DNA of 5,223 nt from Desulfobacteraceae bacterium (GTDB lineage: Bacteria; Desulfobacterota; Desulfobacteria; Desulfobacterales; UBA11574). Under the pieces are notes generated by a model. It ran no database searches. It had not been told where the DNA came from and saw only the letters and a program-made list of their open reading frames with translations. Shown one piece after another: positions 1-5,119 of this stretch (positions within the stretch are counted from its first letter, which is position 1; each line of letters opens with the position of its first letter). Both the position numbers and the translations under genes were made by a program. The stretch is taken from assembly GCA_029857875.1 (NCBI GenBank), contig JAOUGB010000209.1, forward strand, positions 1-5,223, written 5' to 3'.

Positions 1-4
1 TTAC

Positions 5-80
5 TGGTGCCGAGGGACAGAATCGAACTGCCGACACGGGGATTTTCAGTCCCCTGCTCTACCGACTGAGCTACCTCGGC
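5..80 (-). tRNA. tRNA-Phe (anticodon GAA)
   Basis: Read on the minus strand this is a complete 76-nt cloverleaf. It has a 7-bp acceptor stem (GCCGAGG with CCTCGGC), a GCTC/GAGC D stem, a 5-bp anticodon stem GGGGA/TCCCC with loop CTGAAAA, a 5-nt variable region and a T arm with loop TTCGATT. The anticodon is GAA, so it reads Phe codons UUU and UUC. The discriminator base is A and the 3' CCA is encoded in the DNA (complement of bases 5-7). The gene lies 44 bp after the rsmE stop on the same strand and appears to have its own promoter. All paired positions fit apart from one G-U in the T stem, so I see no sign of decay. Confidence 0.97.
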
Positions 81-101
81 ATGACCTTGAAAGAATCAAA
101 A

Positions 102-128
102 ATTATTAGACCTCCCTTTTTTTGTCAA
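102..128 (-). promoter_or_regulatory. Probable sigma70 promoter of tRNA-Phe
   Basis: On the minus strand a perfect -35 hexamer TTGACA (bases 128-123) is followed after 15 bp by AATAAT (107-102), a 5/6 match to the -10 consensus; shifting the -10 by one base gives a 16-bp spacer. Transcription would start near base 95, leaving about 14 nt before the mature tRNA 5' end. The -35 box physically contains the rsmE stop codon TGA (127-125), so the promoter sits across the end of that gene. The tRNA may also be reached by read-through from rsmE, since no terminator hairpin is visible between them. Confidence 0.6.
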
Positions 129-877
129 GATTTTTTTTGGCTCATATCACCAAAAAGATATTGCAGCAAAACACACGCTCCAACGGTGGCTGTTTCAGCC
201 CTTAAGATTCGAGGTCCTAATCCGACGGTGATAAATCCACGATCCCCGGCTTTTTCAATTTCCTTCTGGGTGAACCCCCCTTCAGGTCCAATAAGGGCAA
301 AAACGGTATCAATTTGCTCACCGGATTCCAACAGGTTGGCACGAACAGGCTGTAATTCATCTTCCCAGAAAGCGACCTTAAGGTCGCAAAACTGACCCAG
401 ATTCAACATTTCTTCAAAGGATACGGTTTCACCAATTTCCATGATACGCCCTCGTCTGCACTGTTTGAGGGCTTCTTTTGCAATTTTTTCCCAGCGTTTC
501 GTGCGTGCCAAAAGCTGTTTTTTATCAGGCCTGGGGACAGATCTCTCGGCAATAAAAGGTATCCATTTTACGATGCCGAGTTCACTGAGCTGCCGGACAA
601 GACCATCCATTTTTTTTTCTTTTAAAAATGCCTGGGCAACAATAATTTTAAGCGGCGATTCTGCAGTTGACGGAAAGCGGCGAATAAGCGACACCCGAAC
701 CCTTCCGGGAGATAAATCAATGATTTTGGCTTCGTATTCAAATCCTTTACCGTCGAACAGCCCGATTTTATCACCGGGCTTCATGCGCAAAACAGTCTTT
801 ATATGTCGGGCATCAGGACCGGTAATACTTAATATTGAATCTTCATGTTCCGATTTTTCAATGAAAAAGTAGCGCAT
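125..877 (-). CDS. rsmE: 16S rRNA (uracil-1498-N3)-methyltransferase RsmE
   Basis: The product is 250 residues, the normal size for RsmE, a SPOUT-class enzyme that uses S-adenosylmethionine to methylate N3 of U1498 in helix 44 of 16S rRNA within the 30S subunit. An N-terminal PUA-like RNA-binding part (about 1-70) carries the typical H25-x5-LR pattern. The catalytic domain follows, with KKMDGLVRQLSELG (88-101), the ERS motif (111-113), RWEKIAKEA (128-136), the SAM-loop motif IGPEGGF (196-202) and LGPRILRAETA (220-230). The last two form the C-terminal trefoil knot and are diagnostic. The ATG at 877-875 is preceded on its strand by GAGGTG (894-889), a usable ribosome-binding site about 11 nt away. 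There is no frameshift, and the tRNA-Phe gene lies directly downstream. Identity is secure from the motifs; the family name comes from general knowledge, not a search. Confidence 0.96.
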   Translation of the reverse strand: MRYFFIEKSEHEDSILSITGPDARHIKTVLRMKPGDKIGLFDGKGFEYEAKIIDLSPGRVRVSLIRRFPSTAESPLKIIVAQAFLKEKKMDGLVRQLSELGIVKWIPFIAERSVPRPDKKQLLARTKRWEKIAKEALKQCRRGRIMEIGETVSFEEMLNLGQFCDLKVAFWEDELQPVRANLLESGEQIDTVFALIGPEGGFTQKEIEKAGDRGFITVGLGPRILRAETATVGACVLLQYLFGDMSQKKS

Positions 878-934
878 ACAGCCTTTTACACCTCAAACAG
901 GTCGACTGTAAATCATTTTTTTCTATGCTTTTCC

Positions 935-963
935 TTCATAAAATCGTTTAAAGATTTTATGAA
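935..963. repeat. Perfect 11-bp inverted repeat (hairpin)
   Basis: TTCATAAAATC (935-945) is exactly repeated in inverse orientation as GATTTTATGAA (953-963), with a 7-nt spacer GTTTAAA. Neither strand has a T run after the stem, so it is not a typical intrinsic terminator. It lies 57 bp upstream of the rsmE start codon, so it could fold in an rsmE leader RNA or act as a protein-binding palindrome. No function can be assigned. Confidence 0.6.
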
Positions 964-969
964 ACTCCC

Positions 970-1002
970 GCAGGTGAACCCTCCGGAGGCGGGTAAACCT
1001 GC
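970..1002. repeat. GC-rich interrupted palindrome with competing pairings
   Basis: GCAGGT (970-975) pairs with ACCTGC (997-1002). Inside this, ACCC (978-981) pairs with GGGT (991-994), separated from the outer stem by small GA/AA internal loops. The core contains the 10-bp palindrome CCTCCGGAGG (980-989). An alternative stem is possible between CCCGC (967-971) and GCGGG (989-993), which would break the outer helix. The segment is clearly more GC-rich than its AT-rich surroundings. No T tract follows on either strand. It may be an intergenic palindromic repeat or a structured leader; nothing in it codes for protein. Confidence 0.5.
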
Positions 1003-1034
1003 AGGATCTCATAAGTGAAAGGTTAAGATTCATA

Positions 1035-1064
1035 CTCGACAGTTTTGTACGTGTTAATGTCGAG
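1035..1064. repeat. 7-bp inverted repeat upstream of the acidic-protein promoter
   Basis: CTCGACA (1035-1041) is perfectly complementary to TGTCGAG (1058-1064), with 16 nt between. The right arm ends 23 bp before the -35 box of the promoter at 1088. The arms are two turns apart centre to centre, so a dimeric DNA-binding protein could contact them. A role as an activator or operator site is a guess from position only. Confidence 0.35.
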
Positions 1065-1087
1065 CATCTAATTTACTTATTAGTATC

Positions 1088-1116
1088 TTGACACGCCTTA
1101 TACCATGTGATAAATT
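1088..1116 (+). promoter_or_regulatory. Strong sigma70 promoter for the acidic-protein gene
   Basis: A perfect -35 hexamer TTGACA (1088-1093) is followed by a 17-bp spacer and TAAATT (1111-1116), which matches TATAAT at 4 of 6 positions. It is preceded by TG plus one base (1108-1110), the extended -10 element. Transcription should start around 1123, giving a 5' UTR of about 54 nt before the ATG at 1177. This is the best promoter match in the window. Confidence 0.7.
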
Positions 1117-1176
1117 TTCGAGAATTATAGGGTGTTTGTTTGAAAATGACACTTCGTGGCGAACGGGAGAGCGGAT

Positions 1177-1926
1177 ATGACTGAGCCAAATGAACCGGAC
1201 AAGAAAAATAACGAAACCGAATCAACGAAAGACGAAGCGATCATAGAGCTTAAAGAAGAGATTACAGATGCGCGAACAGGCGATGAGGAAATTATCGATC
1301 TCCTAGAAGCTACCGAGGAACAGGAACCAGTGGAAGATGAAGCGATCATAGAGCTTAAAGAAGAGGCAGCAGAGGAACCAACAGGTGACGAGGAAATTAT
1401 CGATCTCTTAGAAGCTGCCGAAGAATCACCCAAAGAAGCTCTAGATGAAAGCATTGATACCGAAGAACAAAAACCGACGGAAGATGATACGTATATAGAT
1501 TTAACCGTAACAATCAGTGAAACTCCCCGGGAAATCAAAGACATTGATGAGCCTATTTCGGAGGCGGCCGACGTTTCGCAAGAATTCGATGATATCGATG
1601 AATTAGACAACGACCTTATAAAGGAATCCCATGATTTTACTGATGAATTTGATACGGCCGCGATAACGGATGAGGCGTCGGATGATGATTTTGCTGATTC
1701 ACTAGGCATTGAACTCGATTCTAAGGAAGATATTTCAGGAGATCTTTTTGAGCCTGACAGTATAACGGACGAAAAAATAGAAGCAGCTTTGGAACGTGTC
1801 ATTAAAAAGGTGTTTTATGAAAAAATCGACCGTCTTCTTGCAGAGGCAATTGAAAAAACGGTTAAAAAAGAAATAGAAAAATTGAAAAAAGCGCTGCTTG
1901 AAGACTCACCTGATGGTGAAAAATAA
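1177..1926 (+). CDS. Hypothetical acidic repeat protein with C-terminal helical (oligomerisation-like) segment
   Basis: I do not recognise this as a named gene. I chose the ATG at 1177 because GGGAG (1165-1169) lies 7 nt upstream. An in-frame GTG at 1156 would add seven residues but has no ribosome-binding site. The 249-residue product is extremely rich in Glu, Asp and Ile. It has no Cys or Trp, no signal peptide and no membrane segment, so it is probably cytoplasmic and mostly disordered. Residues 19-53 and 54-88 are a 35-residue tandem repeat (105 bp in the DNA). Each unit holds two versions of a short D-E-x-I-I-(E/D)-L motif, at 19, 36, 54 and 71, and a fifth, degenerate copy lies at 103. 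Residues 89-195 are acidic linker. From about 196 to 242 the sequence turns amphipathic and Lys/Glu-rich, with IEAALERVIKKVF (201-213) and EKTVKKEIEKLKKALL (226-241), predicted as helices or a coiled coil. Acidic linker plus helical tail resembles the architecture of polar scaffold proteins such as PopZ, but that is analogy only. It has its own promoter. Confidence 0.85.
   Translation: MTEPNEPDKKNNETESTKDEAIIELKEEITDARTGDEEIIDLLEATEEQEPVEDEAIIELKEEAAEEPTGDEEIIDLLEAAEESPKEALDESIDTEEQKPTEDDTYIDLTVTISETPREIKDIDEPISEAADVSQEFDDIDELDNDLIKESHDFTDEFDTAAITDEASDDDFADSLGIELDSKEDISGDLFEPDSITDEKIEAALERVIKKVFYEKIDRLLAEAIEKTVKKEIEKLKKALLEDSPDGEK
1231..1431 (+). repeat. 105-bp tandem repeat inside the acidic-protein gene
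   Basis: The unit starting at 1231 (GACGAAGCGATCATAGAGCT) recurs at 1336 with one change (GATGAAGCG...). Similarity continues through the second half, where GAGGAAATTATCGATCTC appears at 1285 and again at 1390. The period is 105 bp, or 35 codons. The stretches coding for the D-E-x-I-I-x-L motifs are nearly identical while the codons between them have diverged. This suggests a duplication kept by selection on the motif or, less likely, a recent one. Confidence 0.85.
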
Positions 1927-1952
1927 TTGTTTCATTTCGACAAGATTTACAC

Positions 1953-2049
1953 CTCCATCGAGCGAAAGTCGAGGAGCCCCATATCCGCGGCATCAAGGGC
2001 GAAGCCGTAGTCGTCTACTGCGAGCCCTTGATAACAAAGGAGATGGGGC
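1953..2049. repeat. Multi-hairpin structured segment (candidate intergenic repeat or structured RNA)
   Basis: Starting 26 bp after the acidic-protein stop codon, this GC-richer block folds almost completely. Hairpin 1 pairs CTCC (1953-1956) and CGA (1959-1961) with TCG (1969-1971) and GGAG (1973-1976). Next, GCCCCAT (1976-1982) pairs with ATGGGGC (2043-2049). It encloses the 9-bp perfect stem ATCAAGGGC (1992-2000) with GCCCTTGAT (2024-2032). Inside that, GC (2004-2005) plus GTAG (2007-2010) pair with CTAC (2015-2018) plus GC (2020-2021), closed by loop TCGT. The GAA/GA internal loop could form sheared G-A pairs. No T tract follows. It could be an RNA element in the 3' region of the upstream transcript or a dispersed palindromic repeat. 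The pairing is seen directly; the class is not known. Confidence 0.55.
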
Positions 2050-2069
2050 ATCATCGGCTTTCCCGAAGG

Positions 2070-2195
2070 GTAAACAAAAACGAGATAAAATAACAGAATT
2101 CATATCTCACTAATGGTAGAAATATTAATACTTAGCCAAACCATTAGAATACTCATTGAAATAGATATATTATAATCGTTCTCGGTTTTGTTTAC
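2070..2195. repeat. 16-bp inverted repeat with nested 8-bp inverted repeat
   Basis: GTAAACAAAAACGAGA (2070-2085) and TCTCGGTTTTGTTTAC (2180-2195) are inverted copies matching at 15 of 16 positions. Within the 94-bp interior, CTAATGGT (2110-2117) and ACCATTAG (2140-2147) form a perfect 8-bp inverted repeat. ATATCT (2102-2107) can pair with AGATAT (2163-2168) between the two. Immediately outside the arms lie two more small palindromes, CCCGAAGGG (2062-2070) and CTCAATTGAG (2197-2206). The whole is AT-rich and codes for nothing convincing. It may be a small non-autonomous palindromic element or a long RNA hairpin. No flanking target duplication is obvious. Confidence 0.5.
2171..2176 (+). promoter_or_regulatory. 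Candidate -10 box (perfect TATAAT)
   Basis: TATAAT at 2171-2176 is a perfect -10 hexamer, but no good -35 lies 16-18 bp upstream (bases around 2147-2154 read GAATACTC) and there is no extended -10. If active, it would start RNA near 2183 that meets the terminator at 2262-2286 after about 100 nt, or reads through into valS. AT-rich DNA yields such hexamers by chance, so this is weak. Confidence 0.25.
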
Positions 2196-2261
2196 GCTCA
2201 ATTGAGGTTATATTCTGCCTGATCGATCTGCTTACAACCAAAAATCAAATGAAAAAAAACC

Positions 2262-2286
2262 GGGGATTATTTAATAATCCCCTTTT
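2262..2286. terminator. Bidirectional intrinsic terminator
   Basis: GGGGATTAT (2262-2270), loop TTA, and ATAATCCCC (2274-2282) form a perfect 9-bp stem. On the plus strand it is followed by TTTT (2283-2286) and then a mixed CAATTTGATT. On the minus strand the same stem is followed after two bases by eight T residues (complement of A2252-2259), which is the stronger U tract. It can therefore stop plus-strand RNA coming from the acidic gene or from 2183, and also minus-strand RNA coming from the valS side. It ends 93 bp before the valS start codon, so it separates valS from upstream transcription or acts as an attenuator in its leader. Confidence 0.75.
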
Positions 2287-2288
2287 CA

Positions 2289-2324
2289 ATTTGATTCATA
2301 TGCATCAATATGTCACGATCAAAT
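2289..2324. repeat. Nested inverted repeat in the valS upstream region
   Basis: ATTTGAT (2289-2295) pairs with ATCAAAT (2318-2324), and inside it CATAT (2297-2301) pairs with ATATG (2308-2312). The dyad is fairly symmetrical and lies 55 bp before the valS start codon, between the terminator and the ribosome-binding site. It could be an operator or a weak leader hairpin. I see no T-box sequence of the kind that controls many Firmicute synthetase genes. Confidence 0.35.
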
Positions 2325-2379
2325 CAGCGCTTATTGATAATTGTTGTGTATTTTAGGTTAGATTAAGGAGTAAAAACAT

Positions 2380-5043
2380 ATGAGTTCCGATCTTCTTGAC
2401 AAAGGTTATAACCCACATGATGTGGAAAAACGATGGTACGATTTCTGGGAAAAAGAACGATTGTTTTCGGCCAGTGAGTCGGAAAGCGCTCAGAAATGTT
2501 ATTCCATTGTCATACCGCCACCCAATGTTACCGGTGTCCTTCACATGGGACATGCATTAAACAATACATTACAGGATATTCTCTGTCGCTACAGAAGACT
2601 GCGAGGGGATAATGTTCTTTGGATGCCGGGTACGGATCATGCCGGCATCGCCACCCAGAATGTTGTTGAAAAAAAGCTTGCAAGCGAGGGGTTGGACCGT
2701 CACCAGGTTGGCAGGGAAAAATTCATTGAAGCGGTCTGGGAGTGGCGCAGTGAGTATGGCAATGCGATTATCAATCAGCTCAAACGTCTTGGCGCTTCGT
2801 GTGATTGGGACAGGGAGCGTTTCACAATGGACGAAGGGCTTTCAAGAGCCGTCCGAAAGGTCTTTGTAACACTCTATCAAGAAGGTCTCATTTACCGTGG
2901 CAATTACATTATTAACTGGTGCAACCGCTGCCATACAGCGCTTGCAGACTTAGAAGTGGAACACGAACTTCATAACGGTTTTTTGTATCATATCCGATAT
3001 CCCTTTTCAGACGGAAAAGGGAATGTCGTTATCGCAACGACCCGGCCTGAAACCATGCTGGGCGATACGGCAGTGGCTGTAAATCCGGATGATGAGCGCT
3101 ATCAAGGCCTCGAATCTCAAAAAATAATGCTTCCTCTGATGAACAGAGAGATCCCCATCATCAAAGACAAATATGTCGATATGTCTTTTGGCACCGGCGC
3201 CCTCAAAATTACCCCGGCCCATGATCCCAATGACTTTGAAATCGGAAACCGGCATAACCTTGAACGGATTAAGGTCATCGATGATAACGGTCTGATGACA
3301 CCGGAGGCCGGAAGATTTGAAAACATGGACCGGTTCCAATGCAGGGAGGCTGTGGTTGACGCACTTAAAAAAGAGGGTCTTTTTGAAAAAATCGAGCCCT
3401 ATCAACACAATATCGGTCACTGTTATCGGTGCCACACCATCATTGAACCCAATTTGTCAAAGCAGTGGTTTGTCAAAGCCAAACCTCTTGCTGAAAAAGC
3501 CATCGATGCGGTCAAAAACGGCGATACTCGAATCGTCCCTGAAATATGGACGAAAACATACTTTGAATGGATGAACAACATAAAAGACTGGTGTATTTCA
3601 AGGCAGATATGGTGGGGGCATCAGATTCCGGCATGGACATGTGAAACGTGCAATGAAGTTGTCGTTGCCATGAATGCACCTGGTACATGTCCGGCTTGTA
3701 AAGGAACAGATCTTATACAAGATACAGATGTTCTGGATACCTGGTTCAGCTCTGCTTTGTGGCCTTTCTCCACCATGGGGTGGCCGGATGAAACACCGAT
3801 ACTAAAATTGTTTTACCCCACATCTGTTCTAGTCACCGGTTTCGACATCCTCTTTTTCTGGGTCGCCCGAATGATGATGATGGGAATTCATTTTATGGGG
3901 GACGTGCCGTTTAAGGACGTTTATGTACATGCCCTGGTACGCGATGAAGACGGCAAAAAAATGAGCAAATCAACAGGAAACGTCATCGATCCTTTAAGCG
4001 TTATCGACAACTATGGAACCGATGCATTCCGTTTTACTCTGGCCGCATTTGCAGCCCAGGGCAGAGATGTTAAAATGTCTGAAAAGCGTGTTGAAGGCTA
4101 TAGAAATTTTATCAACAAGATCTGGAATGCAGCCCGGTTTGCGCTGATGCACATCGACAAAGAACATAAAAATATACCCTATGAATCTCTTTCTCTGGTT
4201 GACAGATGGATTTTATCCAGACGCTATCATGTTGCCGACAAAGTTTCCCAGGCTCTTGACAGCTACAGGTTTAACGATGCTGCCGGAGTGCTCTATAACT
4301 TTGTCTGGCATGAATTCTGCGACTGGTACCTTGAAGCCATTAAACCCACCCTGTATGGAAAAGAGGGAACGGATCGCAAGGAAGCCACATTGAGCGTTCT
4401 ATGGCGCGTTTTTCATGACACGCTGATTCTACTTCATCCTTTTATCCCCTTTGTTACGGAAGAAATTTGGGATAAGCTTCCAGGGACCAAAGACTCCATT
4501 ATGAAATCCATATTTCCGTTAGATGCCGTCGATAGCGGTCTTTTTAGGGATATGGAAGCAGAATCAATAATGGGGCTTATCTCAGGAATCATATCCGGAA
4601 TCAGAAACATAAGAGGAGAGATGAATATTTCCCCCTCTCTATCGCTGGCCGTTAGCGTCCATTCACAGGAAGAATCCACACGGGGAACCATAGAGCAGTA
4701 CAAAGACATGATTATTAATCTGGCAAGGCTTAAATCCTTGTCTGTGGAAAATACGGGCCAGAGACCAAAATCAGCGGCAACAGCTGTTGTCGATAACGCG
4801 ACGATCTTTGTTAACTTAGAAGGAATCATCGATTTTGCCCAAGAAATTAACCGCCTTGATAAGGAGATCAACAAACTGAACAATGAGTTAAGCATTGTTT
4901 CAAAAAAACTCAGAAATGAGGACTTTCTCAGCAAGGCACCCAAAGATGTGGTCGAGAAAGTTAAAGAAAAACAAGAATCTCTCATGGAGAAGCAGCAAAA
5001 GCTTCAGACGAATTTGGATAAAATTAAGGAACTTGAGTCTTAG
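2380..5043 (+). CDS. valS: Valyl-tRNA synthetase
   Basis: This cytoplasmic class I synthetase charges tRNA-Val with valine using ATP and clears misactivated threonine in its editing domain. The 887 residues match a normal bacterial ValRS. The Rossmann catalytic core carries PPPNVTGVLHMGH with the HIGH-type motif at 55-58, and KKMSKS with KMSKS at 527-531. The inserted CP1 editing domain shows TTRPET (220-225) and GTGALKITPAHDPND (271-285). Cysteine pairs at C181/C184 with C348/C351, and C421/C424 with C437/C440, look like two zinc sites. DWCISRQIWWGHQIPAW (403-419) and DVLDTWFSSALWP (450-462) are family hallmarks. The anticodon-binding helical domain starts near RNFINKIWNAAR (575-586) and includes DRWILSR (608-614) and HEFCDWY (644-650). 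The C-terminal tRNA-binding coiled coil covers about 821-887. AAGGAG (2365-2370) sits 9 nt before the ATG. A terminator precedes it and no gene is fused or overlapping, so it is probably transcribed alone. Confidence 0.98.
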   Translation: MSSDLLDKGYNPHDVEKRWYDFWEKERLFSASESESAQKCYSIVIPPPNVTGVLHMGHALNNTLQDILCRYRRLRGDNVLWMPGTDHAGIATQNVVEKKLASEGLDRHQVGREKFIEAVWEWRSEYGNAIINQLKRLGASCDWDRERFTMDEGLSRAVRKVFVTLYQEGLIYRGNYIINWCNRCHTALADLEVEHELHNGFLYHIRYPFSDGKGNVVIATTRPETMLGDTAVAVNPDDERYQGLESQKIMLPLMNREIPIIKDKYVDMSFGTGALKITPAHDPNDFEIGNRHNLERIKVIDDNGLMTPEAGRFENMDRFQCREAVVDALKKEGLFEKIEPYQHNIGHCYRCHTIIEPNLSKQWFVKAKPLAEKAIDAVKNGDTRIVPEIWTKTYFEWMNNIKDWCISRQIWWGHQIPAWTCETCNEVVVAMNAPGTCPACKGTDLIQDTDVLDTWFSSALWPFSTMGWPDETPILKLFYPTSVLVTGFDILFFWVARMMMMGIHFMGDVPFKDVYVHALVRDEDGKKMSKSTGNVIDPLSVIDNYGTDAFRFTLAAFAAQGRDVKMSEKRVEGYRNFINKIWNAARFALMHIDKEHKNIPYESLSLVDRWILSRRYHVADKVSQALDSYRFNDAAGVLYNFVWHEFCDWYLEAIKPTLYGKEGTDRKEATLSVLWRVFHDTLILLHPFIPFVTEEIWDKLPGTKDSIMKSIFPLDAVDSGLFRDMEAESIMGLISGIISGIRNIRGEMNISPSLSLAVSVHSQEESTRGTIEQYKDMIINLARLKSLSVENTGQRPKSAATAVVDNATIFVNLEGIIDFAQEINRLDKEINKLNNELSIVSKKLRNEDFLSKAPKDVVEKVKEKQESLMEKQQKLQTNLDKIKELES

Positions 5044-5056
5044 AGCTCTAATTCAT

Positions 5057-5076
5057 AAATACGATGACGTATTTTT
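5057..5076 (+). terminator. Weak terminator-like hairpin after valS
   Basis: AAATACG (5057-5063) and CGTATTT (5068-5074) form a 7-bp stem with loop ATGA, with two further T residues after the stem. It starts 13 bp after the valS stop codon, the right place for a valS terminator. The stem is AT-rich with only two G-C pairs and the U tract is short, so termination would be inefficient. The valS stop codon itself lies in a 10-bp palindrome TAGAGCTCTA (5041-5050). Confidence 0.4.
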
Positions 5077-5119
5077 ATGTAGACAATAGTCTGCATAAGC
5101 TGAACCCTAAAAGTTTGAA

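Larger units (their letters stand above)
1927..2379. other. 453-bp intergenic region without a convincing gene
   Basis: This gap between the acidic-protein gene and valS holds the hairpin module, the long inverted repeat, the candidate -10, the terminator and the nested dyad described separately. An open frame on each strand crosses the hairpin module (plus strand to 2113; minus strand 2054 to 1947). Neither has a ribosome-binding site that I can support, and being open on both strands is expected of a palindromic GC-rich block. No clear valS promoter is visible. GATAAT (2336-2341) is a possible -10, but its -35 region is poor. Confidence 0.6.

Noticed and set aside
441..872. 143-codon plus-strand open frame over rsmE
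   Set aside because: It is antisense to rsmE, whose SPOUT motifs are unmistakable; no start signal supports it.
935..963. Intrinsic terminator at the first hairpin
   Set aside because: The stem is perfect, but no T run follows on either strand and no gene ends there.
1156..1176. GTG start at 1156 for the acidic protein
   Set aside because: No Shine-Dalgarno sequence precedes it, whereas GGGAG is correctly placed for the ATG at 1177.
1146..1184. Twelve-codon leader peptide upstream of the acidic protein
   Set aside because: The ATG at 1146 lacks a convincing ribosome-binding site and the peptide composition gives no regulatory hint.
1125..1802. 225-codon open frame on the minus strand, very serine-rich
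   Set aside because: It is the antisense shadow of the Glu/Asp-rich gene: GAA/GAT-type codons read backwards give Ser/Ile-rich nonsense. It has no ribosome-binding site.
1898..2113. 71-codon plus-strand open frame overlapping the end of the acidic-protein gene
   Set aside because: It starts inside that gene with no ribosome-binding site, and its middle is just one reading of the palindromic hairpin block.
2200..2379. T-box riboswitch controlling valS
   Set aside because: A terminator precedes valS, but I find no T-box consensus, no specifier stem and no antiterminator pairing.
4434..4985. 183-codon open frame opposite the 3' end of valS
   Set aside because: It lies wholly antisense to the conserved valS anticodon and coiled-coil region; its Ser/Leu-rich composition is typical of a shadow frame.
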